Origin: Thermus hydrothermalis
GTDB taxonomy: Bacteria > Deinococcota > Deinococci > Deinococcales > Thermaceae
Length of the DNA: 64,000 bases
NCBI RefSeq assembly: GCF_022760925.1
Contig: NZ_JAKTNT010000004.1
Span: forward strand, 62,001-126,000
Direction: 5' to 3'
Part shown: positions 60,754-64,000 of the stretch, in pieces
Numbering within the stretch: position 1 is the first letter of the stretch
How the letters are laid out: each line of letters begins with the position of its first letter
Notes under the pieces: model-generated
What the model was told of the DNA's origin: nothing
Seen by the model: only the letters and a program-made list of their open reading frames with translations
Database searches by the model: none
Made by a program: the position numbers and the translations under genes

Positions 60754-61434
60754 CTACTCCTCCCTCCGCCCCATGAGGAGGCTGGCGTAGTAGAGGATGG
60801 TGGCCAGGGAGCTGGCCAGGGCCGCCACGTAGGTCAGGGCCGCCCAGGTGAGCACCTGCCGCGCCGGGCCCATCTCCCGGGCGTCCAGGAAGCCCATGCG
60901 CTTCAGGAAGTCCAGGGCCCTCCGGGAGGCGTCAAACTCCACGGGCAGGGTGATGAGCTGGAAGAAGGCCACCGCCAGGTAGAGGTAAAGCCCGAGCTTC
61001 GCCAAGCCCAAGGCCCCCACCATGAGCCCGAGCACCACCAGGATGGGCCCCAGGTTGCTCCCGAGGCTCGCCGCGGGCCAAAGGCTTGCCCGCACCCTGA
61101 GCCAAGCGTAGCCCTGGGCGTCCTGCACCGCATGCCCCACCTCGTGGGCCGCCACCGCCAAAGCGGCGAGGCTTGGCGAAGCGTAGTTGGGCTCGGATAG
61201 CCGCACCGCCTTGGCGTGCGGGTCATAGTGGTCCGTCAAGGCCCCGGGCACCGGTTCCACCCGCACGTGGGTGAGCCCGTGTGCGTCCAGGATGGCCCGG
61301 GCCACCTGGGCCCCGGTGAGCCCCCGGGCGTTGGCCACCCGGCTGAAGCGGGCGAAGGTGGCCTGCAGACCCCCTTGAATGGCCAGGCTAGCCACGAAAA
61401 CCACGGCCATGAGCGCGATCGCCAGTAAGTCCAT
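60754..61434 (-). CDS. YugP-type membrane zinc metallopeptidase
   Basis: 226 residues. Zinc motif HEVGH at 97-101 in [12 protein letters not shown], with later conserved [17 protein letters not shown]. Transmembrane helices lie at the N-terminus ([18 protein letters not shown]), around 125-165 and near the C-terminus. This matches the neutral zinc metallopeptidase family represented by Bacillus YugP, of unknown substrate. GGAGGTGAAGC precedes ATG 61434. A Mn2+-type riboswitch and terminator lie directly upstream. Confidence 0.92.
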   Translation of the reverse strand: MDLLAIALMAVVFVASLAIQGGLQATFARFSRVANARGLTGAQVARAILDAHGLTHVRVEPVPGALTDHYDPHAKAVRLSEPNYASPSLAALAVAAHEVGHAVQDAQGYAWLRVRASLWPAASLGSNLGPILVVLGLMVGALGLAKLGLYLYLAVAFFQLITLPVEFDASRRALDFLKRMGFLDAREMGPARQVLTWAALTYVAALASSLATILYYASLLMGRREE

Positions 61435-61459
61435 GCTTCACCTCCTTGCGGGACGTAGC

Positions 61460-61489
61460 AAAAACCGAGGCCACCTTTTAGGTGGTCTC
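61460..61489 (-). terminator. riboswitch expression-platform terminator
   Basis: Minus-strand GAGACCACC-TAAAA-GGTGGCCTC (9-bp stem with one G-U pair) then TTTTT, 25 nt before the metalloprotease start. Its 5' strand reuses the GAGACC of the aptamer, so ligand-bound aptamer and terminator exclude each other. Confidence 0.85.
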
Positions 61490-61584
61490 GCCATGCGCCT
61501 AAAGCGCCCCAGCCGACCGGGGAAACCTCCCGTACTGACGACCGGCTGGCCCCCGAATGGGGGCGGCTACTCCCCGCAGGTACC
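61472..61584 (-). promoter_or_regulatory. yybP-ykoY (Mn2+) riboswitch aptamer
   Basis: Minus-strand landmarks in order: GGGGAGTAGCC (loop L1), hairpin GCCCCC-ATTC-GGGGGC, GGTCGTCAGTAC within the CAGCCG / CGGCTG stem, hairpin GGGAGGTTTCCC, hairpin GCGC-TTTA-GGCGC, then ATGGCGAGACC (L3). These match the conserved loops GGGGAGUAG, UCGUCA and GCAAGACC of the class, as remembered from the Lactococcus example. Mn2+ binding normally stabilises the aptamer and turns expression on. Confidence 0.85.
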
Positions 61585-61613
61585 TTTATACCAGACCCCG
61601 CCCTGGGGAACAA
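61585..61613 (-). promoter_or_regulatory. promoter of the riboswitch transcript
   Basis: Minus-strand TTGTTC (61608-61613), 17 nt, TATAAA (61585-61590). The start would fall just before the GGGGAGTAG loop. Confidence 0.7.
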
Positions 61614-61642
61614 GGAGGTTATGGGAATTGTGTCCCCTGTTC

Positions 61643-61670
61643 TTTGCATTCAGACACTCAAGGGTATATT
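61643..61670 (+). promoter_or_regulatory. rhodanese promoter
   Basis: TTTGCA (61643-61648), 16 nt, TATATT (61665-61670); GGGAGGTG ribosome-binding site before ATG 61688. Confidence 0.6.
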
Positions 61671-61687
61671 GGGAGCGGGAGGTGCCT

Positions 61688-62545
61688 ATGGGATACGCGC
61701 ATCCGGAGGTTCTGGTCAGCACCCAATGGGTGCAGGAGCACTTGGAGGACCCTGGGGTACGGATCCTCGAGGTGGACGAGGACATCCTCCTCTACGAGAC
61801 GGGCCACATCCCAGGGGCCCAGAAGATTGACTGGCAGAGGGACTTCTGGGACCCGGTGGTGCGGGACTTCATCAGCGAGGAAGGGTTTGCCCAGCTCATG
61901 GAAAGGCTCGGCATCTCCAACGACACCACCGTGGTCCTCTACGGCGACAAGAACAACTGGTGGGCCGCCTACGCCTTCTGGTTCTTCAAGTACAACGGGC
62001 ACAAGGACGTGCGCCTCATGAATGGGGGACGGCAGAAGTGGGTAGAAGAGGGCCGGCCCCTCACCACCGAGGTCCCGAGCTACCCCCCGGGCCGCTACGA
62101 GGTCCCCTACCGGGACGAGTCCATCCGCGCCTACCGGGACGACGTCTTGGAGCACATCCTCAAGGTCAAGGAGGGGAAGGGGGCCTTGGTGGACGTGCGG
62201 AGCCCCGAGGAGTACCGGGGCGAGCTCACCCACATGCCCAACTACCCGCAGGAAGGGGCCCTGCGCGCCGGGCACATCCCCGGGGCCAAGAACATCCCCT
62301 GGGCCAAGGCGGTGAACCCCGACGGGACCTTCAAAAGCGCTGAGGAGCTAAAGGCCCTCTACGAGCCCTTGGGCATCACCAAGGACAAGGACGTGGTGGT
62401 CTACTGCCGCATCGCCGAGCGCTCCAGCCACTCTTGGTTTGTCCTCAAGTACCTCCTGGGCTACCCCCACGTGAAGAACTACGACGGCTCCTGGACGGAG
62501 TGGGGCAACCTGGTGGGGGTACCCATCGCCAAAGGGGAGGAGTAA
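61688..62545 (+). CDS. thiosulfate sulfurtransferase (rhodanese), two-domain
   Basis: Moves sulfane sulfur from thiosulfate to cyanide or other acceptors. 285 residues, the length of the T. thermophilus rhodanese structure, which this nearly matches. An inactive N-terminal domain ([12 protein letters not shown]) precedes the catalytic C-terminal domain ([20 protein letters not shown]). The active-site loop is [16 protein letters not shown] with Cys240, and [15 protein letters not shown] follows the CH2-type motif. The SRSPEEY-like and CRIAERSS signatures fit thiosulfate rather than mercaptopyruvate use. A terminator follows. Confidence 0.95.
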   Translation: MGYAHPEVLVSTQWVQEHLEDPGVRILEVDEDILLYETGHIPGAQKIDWQRDFWDPVVRDFISEEGFAQLMERLGISNDTTVVLYGDKNNWWAAYAFWFFKYNGHKDVRLMNGGRQKWVEEGRPLTTEVPSYPPGRYEVPYRDESIRAYRDDVLEHILKVKEGKGALVDVRSPEEYRGELTHMPNYPQEGALRAGHIPGAKNIPWAKAVNPDGTFKSAEELKALYEPLGITKDKDVVVYCRIAERSSHSWFVLKYLLGYPHVKNYDGSWTEWGNLVGVPIAKGEE

Positions 62546-62550
62546 GGGGA

Positions 62551-62576
62551 GGCCCCGGGGCATCCCGGGGCCTTTT
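62551..62576 (+). terminator. Rho-independent terminator after the rhodanese gene
   Basis: GGCCCCGGG-GCAT-CCCGGGGCC then TTTT, overlapping the first base of the convergent metH stop codon. Confidence 0.88.
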
Positions 62577-64000
62577 CAGTCCACGCTGAAATAGCGGGCC
62601 TCGGGGTGGTGGACCACCAGGGCGCTGGTGGCGTGCTCGGGATCCAGTTGGAAGTTTTCCGTGAGCCGCACGCCGATGCGGGCAAAGCCCATAAGCCGGT
62701 CCAGCTTGGCCTGGTCCGAGAGGTCGGGACAGGCGGGGTAGCCGAAGGAGTAGCGGGCCCCCTGGTAGCCCTGCTGGAAGAGCTTCTGGATCTCCGTGGC
62801 GTCCTGGCCGGCGATGCCCCACATCTGCCGCATGCGCTTGTGCCAGTACTCCGCCAAGGCCTCCGTCATCTCCACGGCGAAGCCGTGGACGAAGAGGTAG
62901 TCCTGGTACGCCCCCCCTTCAAAGAGGGCCCGCGCCTTCTTGCCAGGCTCCTCCCCCATGGTGACGAGCTGCACCCCAAGCACATCCCGGGCCCCTTCGC
63001 TGAAGGCGGGAAGCCACGCCTCCTCGTCTCCTAGGGGCGGGGCGTAGCGGGGGCGGAAGTAGTCCACGAGGCTCAGGCCCCCGCCCCGTTGCCGGGGAAA
63101 GCGGAAGCGCTCCAAAACCTCCCCCGTTTCCGGGGAATAGACCCAAAGCTCCTCCCCCTCCCGGGCCACGGGGAAGAAGCCATAGAGCACCCTGGGCCGA
63201 AGCCACCCTTCCTCCCGCGCCTCCTTGAGGAGGCGGCGGAACACGGGCTCCGCCTCCCGCTCCACCAAGGCCCGCCACTCCTCCCGGCTCATGCCCTTTC
63301 GGCTATACCCCCACTGCCCCCGGTAAAGGGCGAGCTTGTTCACGTAGTGGGCGATGGTGGCCAGGTCCAGGTTCTCCTCCACCCGCACCCCGAAGAAGGG
63401 GGGGCGGGGGATGGCGGGGGGCTCGCCCACGGGCTTGGGGCGGGCCTCCACTTTGGGCGCCTCCCGCTTGGGGCGGGCCGGAGCCTTCCGGGTGAGCTCG
63501 GGAGGAGCGTGGCCCGTGAGCTCCTCCATGAGCTTCAGGCCCTCAAAGGCATCCTCCGCGTAGTAGACGTTGGGGTAGATGGCCCGAAGCTCCTCCTCCA
63601 CGAAGCTCCGGGTAAGGGCCGCCCCGCCCAGGATGACGGGGAGGGTATACCCCCTATCCCGCATGTACTCCAGGTTTTCCTTCATCACCTGGGTGCTCTT
63701 CACCAAGAGGCCCGACATGCCCACGGCGTGGGGCTTGTGCTCCTCCACCGCCCTTAGGATCTCCTCAATGGGCACCTTGATGCCCAGGTTCACCACCTGG
63801 TAGCCGTTGTTGGTGAGGATGATGTCCACCAGGTTCTTGCCGATATCGTGCACGTCCCCCTTCACCGTGGCCAGGACCATCCGGCCCTTGCCCGCACCCC
63901 GCTTTTCCATGTGGGGCTCCAGGTGGGCCACGGCCCTTTTCATCACCTCGGCGGCCTGGAGGACGAAGGGAAGCTGCATCCTTCCCGCCCCAAAGAGCTC
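62576..64000 (-). CDS. metH: methionine synthase (cobalamin-dependent), C-terminal part, 5' end beyond window
   Basis: Methylates homocysteine from methyltetrahydrofolate via cobalamin. 474 C-terminal residues are visible; the substrate-binding modules lie beyond the right edge. The B12-binding domain has KGDVHDIGKNLVDIIL (the His cobalt ligand), GMSGLLVKSTQVMKENLEYM and ILGGAALTR. A Pro/Arg-rich linker (about 160-200 of the visible part) joins it to the AdoMet-dependent reactivation domain, with EALAEYWHKRMRQMWGI and RYSFGYPACPDLSDQ. Presence of the reactivation domain marks a full-length E. coli-type MetH. Confidence 0.95.
   Translation of the reverse strand, partial: ELFGAGRMQLPFVLQAAEVMKRAVAHLEPHMEKRGAGKGRMVLATVKGDVHDIGKNLVDIILTNNGYQVVNLGIKVPIEEILRAVEEHKPHAVGMSGLLVKSTQVMKENLEYMRDRGYTLPVILGGAALTRSFVEEELRAIYPNVYYAEDAFEGLKLMEELTGHAPPELTRKAPARPKREAPKVEARPKPVGEPPAIPRPPFFGVRVEENLDLATIAHYVNKLALYRGQWGYSRKGMSREEWRALVEREAEPVFRRLLKEAREEGWLRPRVLYGFFPVAREGEELWVYSPETGEVLERFRFPRQRGGGLSLVDYFRPRYAPPLGDEEAWLPAFSEGARDVLGVQLVTMGEEPGKKARALFEGGAYQDYLFVHGFAVEMTEALAEYWHKRMRQMWGIAGQDATEIQKLFQQGYQGARYSFGYPACPDLSDQAKLDRLMGFARIGVRLTENFQLDPEHATSALVVHHPEARYFSVD

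Noticed and set aside
61445..61680. plus-strand riboswitch or leader for the rhodanese gene (SAM-like)
   Set aside because: Plus-strand folding gives no conserved SAM core. The conserved loops and the T-tract terminator are all on the minus strand, facing the metalloprotease.

Overview
The window is a gene-dense, very GC-rich chromosomal segment from a Thermus species (Deinococcota). Both ends cut through genes (malQ on the left, metH on the right). The assignment rests on recalled protein sequences: the aminopropyltransferase SpeE, rhodanese, PyrR, glutamine aminotransferase, DUF1999 acetyltransferase and M16 peptidase pair all closely resemble Thermus thermophilus proteins. SpeE and the aminotransferase differ from those at several percent of positions, so this looks like another strain or species rather than T. 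thermophilus HB8. I saw no rRNA, tRNA, CRISPR array, prophage or intact insertion sequence. Almost everything is core metabolism, genome maintenance or protein quality control.

Layout. 1-5.5 kb (minus): malQ, 3-hydroxybutyryl-CoA dehydrogenase, an EamA transporter and an M16 peptidase pair with one active and one inactive subunit. 5.5-8.6 kb (plus): recG and a putative HEXXH metallopeptidase. 8.6-15.1 kb (minus): a secreted pectinacetylesterase-like protein, a CBS protein, sbcC, sbcD and a YibE/F membrane protein. 15.2-22.5 kb (plus): a Fur-family regulator, ftsK, a SpeD-like gene with speE, a DsbA-like oxidoreductase, a KefB-type antiporter and a YebC protein. 22.5-26.5 kb (minus): secA and tsaD. 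26.6-42.8 kb (mostly plus): a VWA membrane protein, an acetyltransferase, an HMA-like mini-protein, an acyl-CoA dehydrogenase, holA, tldD (with an in-frame amber codon) and tldE, a glyoxylate reductase, a TSUP permease, an SPW protein, the attenuated pyrR-pyrB-pyrC operon, a broken Uma2 gene, pyrD (minus), a lipoprotein and lon. 42.8-53.4 kb (minus): mobA, an FAD oxidoreductase, miaB, a transposase remnant, a CBS protein, the E1beta/E1alpha pair of a 2-oxoacid dehydrogenase, a glutamine aminotransferase, tpiA, pgk and gap. 53.6-60.5 kb (plus): bioY behind a BirA-type operator, a nitrilase-family protein, smpB, an amidase, a GerMN-like protein, smc and a MazG-like protein. 60.5-64 kb: a zinc-ribbon protein and a YugP-type metalloprotease behind a yybP-ykoY (Mn2+) riboswitch, then a rhodanese and partial metH.

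Regulation. The recurring theme is leaderless transcription. In more than a dozen genes a -10 hexamer (TANNNT or close) ends 6-7 nt before the start codon, and it often overlaps the stop codon of the preceding gene. Three sites show more elaborate control: PyrR/leader-peptide attenuation of pyrRBC, the BirA-type operator on the bioY promoter, and the Mn2+ riboswitch with its terminator.

Items most worth a second look are the riboswitch upstream of a membrane metalloprotease, the SpeD-family protein lacking the pyruvoyl serine next to speE, and the amber codon that removes a presumed zinc-ligand cysteine from TldD. Gene identities come from motif recognition and memory; no database search was run.
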